Source of the DNA: Anniella stebbinsi
Taxonomy: Eukaryota > Chordata > Lepidosauria > Squamata > Anniellidae
DNA: 64,000 bases
Direction: 5' to 3'
Assembly (NCBI GenBank): GCA_029215795.1
Contig: JARDYH010000002.1
Location: 9,727,001-9,791,000, forward strand
Under the pieces are notes generated by a model. It did not search any database. It was not told the DNA's origin and saw nothing but the letters and a program-made list of their open reading frames with translations. A program made the position numbers and the translations under genes. Shown piece after piece: positions 40,168 through 51,114 of the stretch (position 1 is the first letter of the stretch; each line of letters opens with the position of its first letter).

Positions 40168-42255
40168 ACTGGTACACTTAGGGGTGACCATATTACACCA
40201 GTTTTAAAATCACTCCACTGGCTGCCAATTAGTTTCTGGGCGAAGTACAAAGTGTTGGTCATTACCTTTAAAGCCTTACATGGTTTGGGTCCAGGTTCCC
40301 TGCAGGATCGCCTTTTCCCATACAATCCACCCCACACGCTCAGGTCTTAGGGAAGAATTTACTACAGTCAGCCAAAACTAGGCTGACAACCGTTACCCAG
40401 AGGACCCTCTCTTCTGCCACTCCTAGGCTGTGGAATGGCCTGCTGGGAGAGATTCGCCAACTTAACAGTCTTCCAGAATTTAAGAACGCTGTAAAGACTG
40501 ATCTCTTCCGGCAGGCCTACTCAGTTGAATTTTAAGATGCTTTTTAATAACGTATGAGTGTTTGTATGTTTTTAATAATTCAGTAATGTTTTAATTAGGG
40601 ATGTGCACTGGATCGGACCCGATCCACGATCCGAGTCCGGTCCAGTGGGAAATCGGATAAATTATCCGATTTCCGATCCCGCAGCTGGATCGGCCGATCC
40701 AATCCGAACCGGTCCGAAAAAGCTCCGAACCGGTTCGGCGGATCGGCGGGCGCCCACTGGCGCCCACCGCCGCTTCCATTGGCGGGCGCCAGCGGGCGCC
40801 CGCCGATGAAAGTGGACAGCGGGGGGGGAGGAGGGGGGCACTTACCTTCTCGGCCCGGTGGCTCCCGTCCGGCGCCGGCGCCTACTACTACTAGCAGGCT
40901 CCGCGGCCTGCTCTAGGGTGGCGCGCCGGGTGATGTCATCACCCGGCGCGCTACTCTAGAGCAGGCCGCGGAGCCTGCTGGAAGTAGTAGGCGCCGGCGC
41001 CGGACGGGAGCCGCCGGGCCGGAAAGGTAAGGAGGGGGTGCGTGGAGTGGAGGAGGGGGCGCGCGGAGGGGGGAGGGGGGCCCTTACCTGCCCGGCCCGG
41101 CGGCTCCCGTCCGGCGCCGGCGCCTACTACTCCCAGCAGGCTCCGCGGCCTGCTCTAGGATGGCGCGCCGGGTGATGTCATCACCCGGCGCGCTACTCTA
41201 GAGCAGGCCGCGGAGCCTGCTGGTAGTAGTAGGCGCCGGCGCCGGACGGGAGCCACCGGGCCGGGAAGGTAAGGAGGGGGTGCGTGGAGGGGAGGAGGGG
41301 GCGTGCGGAGGGGGGAGGGGGGCCCTTACCTTTCCGGCCCGGCGGCTCCCGTCCGGCGCCGGCGCCTACTACTCCCAGCAGGCTCCGCGGCCTGCTCTAG
41401 GATGGCGCGCCGGGTGATGTCATCACCCGGCGCGCTACTCTAGAGCAGGCCGCGGAGCCTGCTGGAAGTAGTAGGCGCCGGCGCCGGACGGGAGCCGCCG
41501 GGCCGGAAAGGTAAGGAGGGGGTGCGTGGAGGGGAGGAGGGGGCGCGCGGAGGGGGGAGGGGGGCCCTTACCTGCCCGGCCCGGCGGCTCCCGTCCGGCG
41601 CCGGCGCCTACTACTACCAGCAGGCTCCGCGGCCTGCTCCAGGGTGGCGCGCCGGGTGATGTCATCACCCGGCGCGCTACTCGAGAGTAGGCCGCGGAGC
41701 CCGCTGGTAGTAGCCGCCGGCGCCGGACGGGCCGAGAAGGTAAGTGGTGGGGAAGGGGGCTTACCCCCCCCCCGGAGCCGTCCGCTTCTATCCGCTGGCG
41801 CCCGCGGGCGCCAGCGGATGGAAGCGGGCGGCCCCAGGGGGGGTAGGGAGCGCGGGGGAGGGGGTTTACCTGCCGGGGCCGTCCACAGCGGACGGCCCCG
41901 GGGGGGGGAGGGAGTTAGGCCCCCCCTTACCGACCCGCCGCCATTTTTTCCTCATAGACTTGCATTGCAATGCAAGTCTATGGGGAAAAAAATGGCGGCC
42001 GATCCAAAAATTTACGATTTTTGGGTCGGGATCGGACTCGATCCGGTCCGGGGGGCCTCCGATTTTGTCCGAACCGGTCCGGGACAAAATTGGAGGTCCC
42101 GATCCGGGTCCCGATCCGATCCGGGGGGTCCGTGCACACCCCTAGTTTTAATCAGTTGTATGTATTGTATGCTGTTTTGTATTAATGTTGTTCCCCACCT
42201 CGATCCAGAGGGAGAGGCGGGTAAGAAATAAATAAATATATTATTATTATTATTC
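40168..42255 (+). mobile_element. L2-type LINE 3' end, split by a family B element
   Basis: The C-terminal coding remnant (TGTLRGDHITPVLKSLHWLP, SFWAKYKVLVITFKALHGLG, then a frameshifted PRLWNGLLGEIRQL) runs from 40168. The 3' UTR is broken at 40595 and resumes at 42153 ('cagttgtatgtattgtatgc', 'ccacctcgatccagaggg') to an ATT tail at about 42240-42254. Without the insert it is about 530 bp. Confidence 0.88.
40596..42144. mobile_element. Family B GC-rich hAT-like element, four-unit copy
   Basis: 1,549 bp with ends TAGGGATGTGCAC and GTGCACACCCCTA. A perfect 8-bp duplication GTTTTAAT lies at 40588-40595 and 42145-42152. Four palindromic units have GGGTGATGTCATCACCC centres starting at 40928, 41170, 41412 and 41654, spaced exactly 242 bp. 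The 30-bp palindrome is at 41953-41982. It is the reverse orientation of 26587 and 36965. AAGGTAAGT at 41737-41745 is a perfect 5' splice-site consensus. No coding capacity. Confidence 0.95.
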
Positions 42256-42847
42256 CTCCCAACAAGAGGGATTAAACCTAGATGGCTTCCAGGATGAAAC
42301 CCCTTTGGCTTAGACAAGTAACCAGAAGAGAGGAGAGGAACGGAATAGCATAAGCATTCAAAAGAGCGAGCACAAAGAAGTAAACAACTCCAGTGGGGAC
42401 TATGATCCAAAAGAACCACATGGTTCCACAGACTGGGTCTGGCAATCTGGTAGATTTCCCCATGTCTGCCCCCCTGGACCCAGCTTGCAGGGCTGTGTTG
42501 CATTTGTGAGCCTGCTCTTTCACCATCCCGCAGCTTGGCTCTGTTCACACCTTTAATATGGCATGAATGGGGCTTTTAGAGCCACCATTTATGCAACTTG
42601 GGAAATAAGCAATTTCTGGATCCACCATGGTTGCTCAAAATAGAATTCCCAGATAAATGCGGGCAGCCTTGCAGCTCCATCGGGTACTCACCAGGCCATG
42701 ATGAAGTTCATGCACCATTGCAAACAGGGGCAGGCAGTGGGGGCAGCTTGGCAGGCGTCCAACGGAGCTGGACATGGGTGAGTCCCTCTATCTTGAGTTC
42801 CACACTCCAAAGGTTTAGTGGGTCCATCTGACTCTACCAGAACTCTC
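42256..42847. other. No gene; foldback scrap
   Basis: 42575-42640 ('accatttatgcaacttggga', 'aagcaatttctggatcc') resembles part of the foldback at 8086-8255. No other feature. Confidence 0.35.
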
Positions 42848-43148
42848 TGGAATGAACTGTGGATGGCAGTATCATTTATTTAAAATATATCTTGTCTGTC
42901 TTTCAAGGCACAAGCCCTCCGATAGCAGAATACAACAATAAAACACATACTAAAAAGAGACACAGTAGTAAAAACTGTGAAAACGCAGTAAAGAAACTGC
43001 AGAAAAGGCCATCTCTGGTGTAGTCGCCCACCAAACTGCTCTCACAGGTGGGCAAACAAGACAGTCCTCTCTTGCAGATCGTGATGTTTGGGCAGACTGA
43101 TATGGGTGAAGGCAGTCCTTTAAGATGTTTGGCCCCAAACCGTTTAAG
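42848..43148 (-). mobile_element. LINE 3' end, minus strand, split by a MITE
   Basis: 'cttgtctgtctttcaaggc' onward, with 'gtgggcaaacaagacagtcc' and 'gtgaaggcagtcctttaaga', has the layout of an antisense LINE C-terminus and 3' UTR. It may resume after the MITE at 43612 ('ggtaaagccttatcaaaatc'). It is old and the clade is uncertain. Confidence 0.5.
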
Positions 43149-43349
43149 TAGGCTGACCCTGTGAAAAGGAGGACAGGGCTCATGTAACTTTAACAGTTGT
43201 AGAGAAAAGGGAATTTCAGCCAGTGTCATTTGTATGCAATTAGTTCCTGGTGAAATTCCCTCTTCATCACAAAAGTTAAAGGTGCAGGGGCCCTGCCTTC
43301 TTTTGTATATGGTGACTCTAGTATAGTGCCTGCAACTTTAACTGTTGTG

Positions 43350-43387
<38 letters not shown>

Positions 43388-43611
43388 TTATAGCCCACCT
43401 CTCCCTTCAGATCTAGGCGGGGAACAGCAACAATATAAAACACAAAAATCACAACAGTTAAAATCTTAAAAGCAAGAGAAAAATGCAACATTAAAAACAT
43501 CTTAAAAGAGGGGATTTCACCAGGAATCCACTGACACTGGCTGAAATTCCCTTTTCTCTACAACTGTTAAAGTTACATGAGCCCTGACCTGAGTTTTATC
43601 TGGTCACCCTA
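43149..43611. mobile_element. Family A hAT-like MITE, hybrid ends, with L2 insert
   Basis: The left end TAGGCTGACCCTGTGAAAAG is subtype 2 and the right end GTTTTATCTGGTCACCCTA is subtype 1, so the copy is a mosaic. It is interrupted at about 43350-43507 by an antisense L2 tail with a TAA repeat. The right arm also lacks about 12 bp. The flanks CGTTTAAG and GGTAAAGC give no convincing duplication. Confidence 0.85.
43350..43507 (-). mobile_element. L2-type LINE 3' tail, very short, minus strand
   Basis: A TAA microsatellite (43351-43387), then 'agcccacctctcccttcag' and 'caatataaaacacaaaaatc', matching the antisense 3' UTR at 33685-33810. About 157 bp, extremely 5'-truncated, inserted in a MITE. 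Confidence 0.85.
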
Positions 43612-43659
43612 GGTAAAGCCTTATCAAAATCAAACTGAAATGAGATTCTCACCTATCTG

Positions 43660-44599
43660 CAGCAGCCAAATTCAATAGGTAAAGCTCTTACCGGCATGGA
43701 GAGAACCATGATGTTCCTCCTCACCATGCAGCTGTTAAAGATGAGGAGCCAGTCAGAAAATACAAACAAAAACAGGTGGTAAATTGAATTCAACACTATT
43801 GGGGCTGAACATAGATTCAAATCAAGACTTTTAAGAGCCAAGCACCCAACCCCTGGGCTTGGATGGACAAAACTGCCAGCTTTGGTCTCTTTCACTTCTG
43901 AATTTTTTTTAAATCTCAAGTTCTTTTTACACTAAATATGGGGAACTTCAGTAAATTCTCATCCAAACCAAACTGGTGTGTGTGGGGGGGGGGGGGGGGG
44001 TATACACATACATCCCTAGTTTTCCCCTTGGTTTACTGCGCTGGTAGCATGGATGACTGATGGCTCCAGATTTGGGAGGGAGGCTTGGGCAAGATGCCCT
44101 CAGGATTCCCATCTCCCTCATTATCTCCACCTCCTCATTGCTGCTGCTTCCTCTTTGCTTGCTCTGTCCCTCTGAGCCCAATCTATACACCCCTCACCGA
44201 AAGGTGTGCTGAAGATGCTACTCTTCCTTGCTCGTGGAGAAGGCAGGTGAACAGACAGGAAGGAGGAGGAGGAGAAGCAGGATCAGGGGGATCTGGGGAT
44301 TGGCAGGAGGACCCCTAATGGGGTAAGGGCCTTGGCCAGTGACCAACGATGCCTACCCTTGGTGCCAGTCTTGGCACAGACCATAAAGAAAATATGCTTT
44401 TGCTGAAGTCGCTACCGGACGATGCGACTCCTGTGTGAGGCCATTGGTGAGAGAACACGTCCCCATGTGGTGGCAGAAGCTAAAAGATGTGATTTAAAAC
44501 AGCTTCCTTTATGGTAGCAGCCATAACCTGTGAAGCAGCTCTCCTCTCCTGGGACACCAAATCCTTCAGAGAGAAGAGCAGCTTTTCATTCAATGAATT
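43660..44599. other. No recognised feature; G-run
   Basis: A G-run lies at about 43984-44000. There is no coding frame with family resemblance. Confidence 0.4.
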
Positions 44600-45275
44600 G
44601 TCCCGGAGTTTTTCCTGCTTGAACCCAGAAGCGAAGCAATCAAAATGGTGACCTTCTCCCTTCTTCTCTCTCTCTGTCTCTGATTTGCCCGTGGACTTTT
44701 GAGAGGCAGGCAGCTCCCTTTAATGCTGTGTGACACTGACTTCTCCTCTGTCAGCTTCACTGTGCGCCCGTACTTTATTAGAGATTTCCCCCCCCCTTCC
44801 TCCCCCTCCTAGATATAATGGCACCAATTAAATTACCTTACTGCCTGACCTTAATCTGGCAGGAATGATTATTCCATGAAACCGTTAGGGCTCTAATTGA
44901 CGTGAAGTGTGAGCAACAACAGCAAAAAAAAAGAAAAGAAAAGAAAGAAATCTCTTCTGCAGCAGCCACCCGTCAAAGTCACATTGATATGCTAATACTT
45001 ATAGCTGGCAAAAATCACTTCATAAAGAGAGCCGTTGAAAATTGAATTATTTCAATTTCGCTACCTAGGAATCTACTGATCCGCCTGCATACGCAGCGAA
45101 GGAGCTGCGGCGCATTTCGGTGGGTAAACAGCTGTACTAGGGCGTTGCCGTGGCAACCGCTTGACTCATGACAATTGCGCTCGTGATGAAGTCATTAGTG
45201 GTGTGAAATGTACTTTGAGGTTGTCAAGTATACACTCCAGGAATATTTCAGTGGGATTAGCAGAGCCTTTTTTTA

Positions 45276-45317
<42 letters not shown>

Positions 45318-45470
45318 GGAGGGGGGGAGAAAGAAAAGAAAAGAAATTAGCATAATTTTGGCTTTCCACACATGATCTCATTAGAGTGCAATGGAAATGG
45401 CACAGAGATATTTGCACGTCATTGTATTCAGCTTGCAAAAGCTAACCTTGTGGAATTCCAGAGATTAAAT
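44600..45470. promoter_or_regulatory. Candidate enhancer with RFX, AP-1 and E-box motifs
   Basis: There is no transposon in 44860-45270. GTTGCCGTGGCAAC at 45144-45157 is a near-perfect palindromic RFX X-box (consensus GTTGCCATGGCAAC). TGACTCA at 45162-45168 is an AP-1 site, and CAGCTG at 45130-45135 is an E-box. The surrounding AT-rich blocks ('ctaattgacgtgaag', 'catgatctcattagagtgc') look like developmental enhancer sequence. TAA repeats lie at 45279-45317. Motif matches are seen; function is inferred. Confidence 0.4.
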
Positions 45471-45496
45471 GAAATGGATCCTGGCTAATGCAAGAT

Positions 45497-45499
<3 letters not shown>

Positions 45500-45546
<47 letters not shown>

Positions 45547-45549
45547 AGA
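45500..45549. repeat. CT then CA microsatellite
   Basis: A CT repeat is followed directly by a CA repeat. Confidence 0.95.
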
Positions 45550-47159
45550 GTGACAAACTTTGAACATTAGTGCCTACAAAGGATATGCTACCGCTTAAAC
45601 ATTTACACTCCCAAGCTTTTTAACCCACAATTCTGTTCCGTTCCATTTCTGCGTTAATCCATGAATACTGTTCTTTGAATTCCAAAGTGTCTTATAATGC
45701 ATATTGAAACTTGTATTTTCTCTCAAGTTATGCATTTCAAAGAGTATTTTTTGGCACGTTTCAAACTGTCAGGAACTGAGTCGCAACATTTGGAAAACCA
45801 GAAATCCAGTGGATAGCCCAATTCTGATTTGTATGGAACAGGCCATTTCATAGAGGAATTCAGGTCGGATTCCTCAAGGATCACTGGCTAAAAGTTCTCT
45901 GATGGAAAAAAAATCATATTGAAATTTGGGGGAGGCTGGGGTGAATGTTGAGCTTAAATCATTGTCCCAGCTCAGTTTTTTCCCCTCCCCTCCGTTTCCC
46001 CCCCCTTTTTTTCTGCCTCCATCCAAACACCCAGAAGAGACTTACCACCCATGGTAAGGCATACGTTTTCCACCCATCTTTTGCTCCCATTTTGACAATC
46101 TCTAAGATCACCAAAGCCCCTCCCCTCGCCATTTTTAACACCTGCAAAAAATCAGCCCTGCTTCCCACGTCTTCAGAAATCCACCCAAAGTCCATGAAGT
46201 ATCTGGGACAGCCTGAGTTTCTGAAACAACCTCCTAGGTTCTTGGGGAATCCCGTTGCACAAAGGGACACGTCACAGTGATGGGCAGTGCATGTCTGTTG
46301 ACCAGTTGTGGATGGAGAATATGCATTTGAATTTGCTTGAGGAAACTAGGCTCACTGACAGTAATATAGTGCAGACAGATATCTGCATGTGATTACACAT
46401 TGGGATGACTATTCAGCCACTCCTTCCTGCAACTAATTCTGCTTGGGTCGTACAAAACTTTGCCCATCGTTCCAGATGTGATTCTACCCCACCCATGGAA
46501 ACTAAACTGGAAGTCTGTTTGGCAAGTGCAGTTTACTCCGCCATCAAAATGCCATCCCCAGAATGAGCAGGCTGAACCAATCACAGAACAAATGTAAAGG
46601 CAGAATTCTCCAAGACATTTTGATTTTCAGTGGACTCAAATGCTTGCTGATGCTTAATCAAAAGTGTCAAGAAATCAAATGTTTTAAAAGCATGTGTGAA
46701 TCAGGTAGAGAAGCTGGAGAAATCCATTTGTGGTATGGAGTATGATGGGTTTTCCTAGGTTCATCCCCCCCACACACACGCACACAACAATTTGGTTCCG
46801 GCCATGGTGCCTGATTCAATTTCCAGAATTTCCGGGCATTTTGTGCATTTTTTTTTCATAGCTTGCGCAATTTCTGCAAATTTCTGAGCAACTTAACACA
46901 AATTTGTAATTTGTGAAAATTGCTCAAGAATTTGCACAAACAGCAGAACTGGGGCTAGGGGAAATGGGCAGCGTTTCCAGAGTTCAGCTCACAGACACAA
47001 GTTGAGTTTAAAAAAAAAAAAAGAACCAGATGTTCCAACAGCAGACATCCATAGAACCAGGTCTTAGTAATGGGTTTGGATTCAGTTGCACAGATGTGGA
47101 AGAAACATCCTTTTATCAGAACTGAGACTGAGGACACCAAAACAGATGGAAGGTTTCAG
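45550..47159. other. No gene; AT-rich repeat at 46810-46945
   Basis: 46810-46945 has repeated TTTGCACAAA/AATTTGTG words like repeat E. The remainder shows no recognised gene or repeat. Confidence 0.4.
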
Positions 47160-47588
47160 GAACGCAGTTGATTTAGACAGCTTATCAGCCCACTAAGACG
47201 AGCCTTCTGTTAAGATCCCGTTTCTTCAAGGTGCCTGATCTTTTTTCGAAAGGGCACCTAATACTGTATGCTCTCTCTATACATTCAGCTGTAATGCTGC
47301 ATAATCACTAGCCTCTTATGTATTAATTACGGCTTAGCTTTACAACTGGGATGAGCAGAAAAATAAGCATGAAAATCAAAGCTGGATTTGATTTGCATAC
47401 TTTCCCATCAGCCACCATTTTCTTTGCTATGTGCGCCGGGAAAGGGGGTGATGGAGAGCAGAGCAGAGCAAACAAACAAGCTCCGGATTTGGAGGGATTT
47501 GAGTTATTCATAGAACTAAATGTTTTCAAAGCCAATTGCCCTGATTCAAGTTGTGGGGAGGGAGGGAATCTGTGAGGCTCATATATGA
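47160..47588. other. Candidate conserved noncoding segment with octamer
   Basis: ATTTGCAT at 47391-47398 is a perfect POU octamer. 'tattaattacggcttagc' (47321-47338) contains a homeodomain TAATTA core. No repeat is recognised until the MITE at 47589, which inserted at its right edge. Regulatory function is inferred from motifs alone. Confidence 0.35.
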
Positions 47589-47908
47589 TAGGCTGACCAG
47601 ATAAAATCCAGGTCAGGGCTCATGTAACTTTAACAGTTGTAGAGAAATGGGAATTTCAGCCATTGTCATTTGTATGCAATTAGTTCCTGGTGAAACCCCT
47701 CTTCATCACAACAGTTAAAGTTGCAGGGGCCCTTGCCTTCTTTTGTATATGGTCACTCTAGTATAGTGCATGCAACTTTAACTGTTGTGATGAAGAGGGA
47801 ATTTCATCAGGGACTAATTGCATACAAATGACACTGGCTGAAATTCCCTTTTCTCTACAACTGTTGAAGTTACATGGGCCCTGACCTGGATTTTATCTGG
47901 TCAGCCTA
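47589..47908. mobile_element. Family A hAT-like MITE
   Basis: Exactly 320 bp with a perfect 8-bp duplication ATATATGA at 47581-47588 and 47909-47916. Ends are TAGGCTGACCAGATAAAATC and ATCTGGTCAGCCTA. The loop has the same orientation as in the reference copy. Confidence 0.95.
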
Positions 47909-48088
47909 ATATATGAGCCCAGGTGAAAGCTCTGAGATGTGAAAGAGAAAACCCATCAAGGGCCTCTAGTCGCATGTGAGTAGAGATGGATTGGGATCAT
48001 CATGTTTTGCTGTGTAATACACCCTGACCCATTCCATTCATTTCTAATTCCATGTAGGTTTCCAAAAATATTGAGCAAAAGATTAGAA

Positions 48089-48408
48089 TAGGGTGACCAG
48101 ATAAAATCCAGGTCAGGGCTCATGTAACTTTAACAGTTGTAGAGAAAAGGGAATTTCAGCCAGAGTCATTTGTATGCAATTAGTTCCTGGTGAAATTCCC
48201 TCTTCATCACAACAGTTAAAGGTGCAGGCACTATACTAGAGTGACCATATACAAAAGAAGGCAGGGCCCCTGCAACTTTAACTGGTGTGATGAAGAGGGA
48301 ATTTCACCAGGAACTAATTGCATACAAATGACACTGGCTGAAATTCCCTTTTCTCTACAACTGTTAAAGTTACATGGGCACTGACCTGGATTTTATTTGG
48401 TCAGCCTA
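48089..48408. mobile_element. Family A hAT-like MITE, reversed loop
   Basis: 320 bp with ends TAGGGTGACCAG and TTTGGTCAGCCTA. The loop reads ACTAGAGTGACCATATACAA, the reverse of 15021-15340. The flanks GATTAGAA and CATTAGGG share only ATTAG, so the duplication has decayed. Confidence 0.9.
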
Positions 48409-48998
48409 CATTAGGGAATCAACTTGGGGGAATGGTTAAATCTCCCTTGCTTCAGCTGGGAGGAGGAGGAGGAGGAGAAGGAGAAGGGCATTGCAAGATT
48501 GTAATATTTAGTTAGGCCCTGAGGTGAAAACATCACTGGCTGCAACTTTGCTCTGACTTTTTAATACATTTTTAAATAAACTAAAAGTGTTGACAGAACG
48601 CTGGAACTCCCCCACCCCCCAAATCCCCCAACCCCCAGGCAGCTGCTTTCCCACCCATAAAGGGGATCCATGGGGCTTGGTATCATTTCTTTTCCGGCAA
48701 GCATTTCCTGATGGATGAGTGAATTCCAGCAACTGTTTTAATTGATCTCTTTGCTTTTACGGTAACTGGTTGTACTTGAATTTATTGTACGCTGCTCCAA
48801 TATCCTTCGATGGGCAACAGTTTATAAATGTTATAACACATAAGCAAATAAATAAATAAATATATAAATTCCCCAGGGGAGAGAAACAGAAGCTTGGGGA
48901 AGATGGTTTTAAGTCGAAAGACAGCCTGAGGCAAAGTGTTAAGCAACCTCTTCTGCTAATACTTCACAAGATTTCAGCCCCTCTCTCCCTCCCTCCCT

Positions 48999-49042
<44 letters not shown>

Positions 49043-49057
49043 GTGTTAGGGATGAGA
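48409..49057. other. No gene; microsatellites
   Basis: GGA-type repeats lie at 48460-48485, TAAA repeats at about 48845-48865 and CCCT/CT repeats at about 48979-49038. Nothing else is recognised. Confidence 0.5.
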
Positions 49058-49065
49058 TCGTTTAG

Positions 49066-49239
49066 CAGTGGAGGCTGATGTCTCCAATGTCAGTGGAGTG
49101 GTGAATCCACTCCAGGTTTCAGATGCAACCAGTCAGAACGCTAAAGGTATCCCAACTGGTTCCATCTGAAACCTGGAGTGGACTCAGTCCCCCCCCACAC
49201 ACACACACACACTGACATCACAGACCCCAGCCTCCACTG
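49066..49239. mobile_element. hAT-like foldback MITE, CAGTGGAGGCTG ends
   Basis: 174 bp with ends CAGTGGAGGCTGATG and CCCAGCCTCCACTG. The inner arms 'cactccaggtttcagatgca' and 'atctgaaacctggagtggac' are inverted. The flanks TCGTTTAG and TCTATTAG match at 6 of 8 positions. A CA run at about 49196-49212 interrupts the right arm. It is a single copy in the window, a family separate from A, B and C. Confidence 0.7.
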
Positions 49240-49249
49240 TCTATTAGCC

Positions 49250-49775
49250 CGCTTCTAGCCATGTTTATAGCTGAGACACGGCACTGCACTATACCAGCTT
49301 TCATCAATGTCACGTCGGCGCAGCTGTAGCCCAATGAGCCCTCCAAAACCTTGGCTTTCCCTAGCACTCAGGAGGGGGTCGCCAGAGTCCCTGCCGCGAC
49401 CCTCAGAAAAGCAGCAACCGAATGCGAGCAGGCTTCGTTTTTCACACTCAGCGTCTGAGGCACAACCTTTGCCTGCTTCTCCGGCTGTTTGCGCTCTCGG
49501 GGTTGATATTTTTTTCACATGACAGAGCTGGATAATTTGGGTGGCAGGAACTCTGTTGCAAACCAATTAGAAAGCCAGCTTGATAGGGAAAGGTTTCGGA
49601 GATGCCCAGGGCTACTTTAATAAACATTCTTATGTATCTGTGTGATGCTATTGATTTCTTCACAGCTGTAGTGGAGTATCGAGGCTCACGATTGGAAACG
49701 GGAGAGTCGCTGACAAAGCTTTAAATGCCATGGCATTTTGCATTTAACGGGGCCAAGCTGTGACAGCTCCAAGTT
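49250..49775. other. Candidate conserved noncoding segment
   Basis: No repeat is recognised. Features include 'aacattcttatgtatctgtg', 'gacaaagctttaaatgccat' and AGCTGTGACAGCT (49757-49769), which contains a TGACAGCT word of the TALE/MEIS-like type. Conservation is inferred from texture only. Confidence 0.3.
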
Positions 49776-50102
49776 TTTGAGGGCCCTTGGGTAAGTATCG
49801 CTCCATGGCCCCCTCCGTCAGTGGGACTTCCTCCTCACTGCCATTGTTACCAGCTGCTCTGGTCCCTCATCTCTTTCTCCTCATCGCTTCCTCTTGCGTG
49901 CTTGGCAGGCACAGAGCCAGGGAGCACTGGCATCTACTGCTCCTTCGTCTCACCATCTCTACGGTGGCCATATGGTTGCTGGGAATCATCAGCTCAGAGT
50001 CCAGTAACATTTAATCATCAGAATTCTCCCTCTCCCAGCCAGGAGGCCCCAGTCCTGCAAAGTAGGCCAACACGGCCTTTCTTAGCCAGACTGTAGCCAT
50101 CT

Positions 50103-50431
50103 TGGCCCCTGTCTTCACAGGCTCCTATACCTTTAACAGGTGTATAGAAAAAGGAATTTCACAGGTGCCCTCTTCATCACAACAGTTGAAGTTGCAGGAG
50201 CCCTGCCCTCACAACCAGATACAAAAGAGGGCAGGGCTCCTGCAACTTCAACTGTTATGAGGAAGAGGGCACCAGCTGAAATGTCTTTTTCTATACTCCT
50301 GCAACTGTTATGAGGAAGAGGGCATTTCACCAGGTGCTGCATGCATGCAAATGACACCTGCTGAAATTCCCTTTTCTACACAACTGTTAAAGATACAGGA
50401 TCCCTGTCCTCCTTTCCATAGGGTCACCCTA
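50103..50431. mobile_element. Family A-related MITE, rearranged
   Basis: It contains the family modules (CTTTAACAGGTGTATAGAAA, ATCACAACAGTTGAAGTTGC, AACTGTTATGAGGAAGAGGG twice, ACAACTGTTAAAGATACAGG) but with one module duplicated and the left terminus degraded. The right end ATAGGGTCACCCTA fits. Words such as GGTGCTGCATGCATGC link it to the variant at 10834-11153. CCATCT near both edges may be a decayed duplication. Confidence 0.75.
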
Positions 50432-50690
50432 ACCATCTCCATTGTCTTGGTTAGGACGAGAGGTAGGTGGACAACCAGACTGCAATGGTAAAGAGGAAGC
50501 GCAAGTCCAGAAGGCTCATTTCATTGCGCCCCTGCTGGGGTGTTGGTCCACAACAGGTGCCCAACCATACATGCTTTTGACATCAGCAAGCAAAAATCCT
50601 CCAACTAAAAATCCAGCTTTTATAGCCCCATTCACAGGGGCAGGGCATCTTAGCTATGGCGTAGGATGGATTTTGAGCAAGGGGCAGAGA

Positions 50691-51010
50691 TAGGCTGACC
50701 ATATGAAAAGGAGGTCAGGGCTCATGTAACTTTAAGAGTTGTAGAGAAAAGGGAATTTCAGCTGGTGCCGTTTGTATGCAATTAGTTCCTGGTGAAATTC
50801 CCTCTTCATCACACCTGTTAAAGTTGCAGGGGCCCTGCCTTCTTTTGTATATGGTCACTCTAATATAGTGCCTGCAGCTTTAACTGTTGTGATGAAGAGG
50901 GAATTTCACCAGGAACTAATTGCATACAAATGACTCTGGTTGAAATTCCCTTTTCTGTACAACTCTTAAAGTTACATGAGCCCTGTCCTCCTTTTCATAT
51001 GGTCAGCCTA
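50691..51010. mobile_element. Family A hAT-like MITE, subtype 2 ends
   Basis: Exactly 320 bp with a perfect 8-bp duplication GGCAGAGA at 50683-50690 and 51011-51018. Ends are TAGGCTGACCATATGAAAAG and CTTTTCATATGGTCAGCCTA. Confidence 0.95.
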
Positions 51011-51114
51011 GGCAGAGACTTTAAAACTGACTGGCATTCTTCCTAGCTCCTCGTTGCTGCCGTTTCTGCTTCCTCAGAGTGCACCTGAGGGGTTCTTACC
51101 TCTCATCCTCCACT

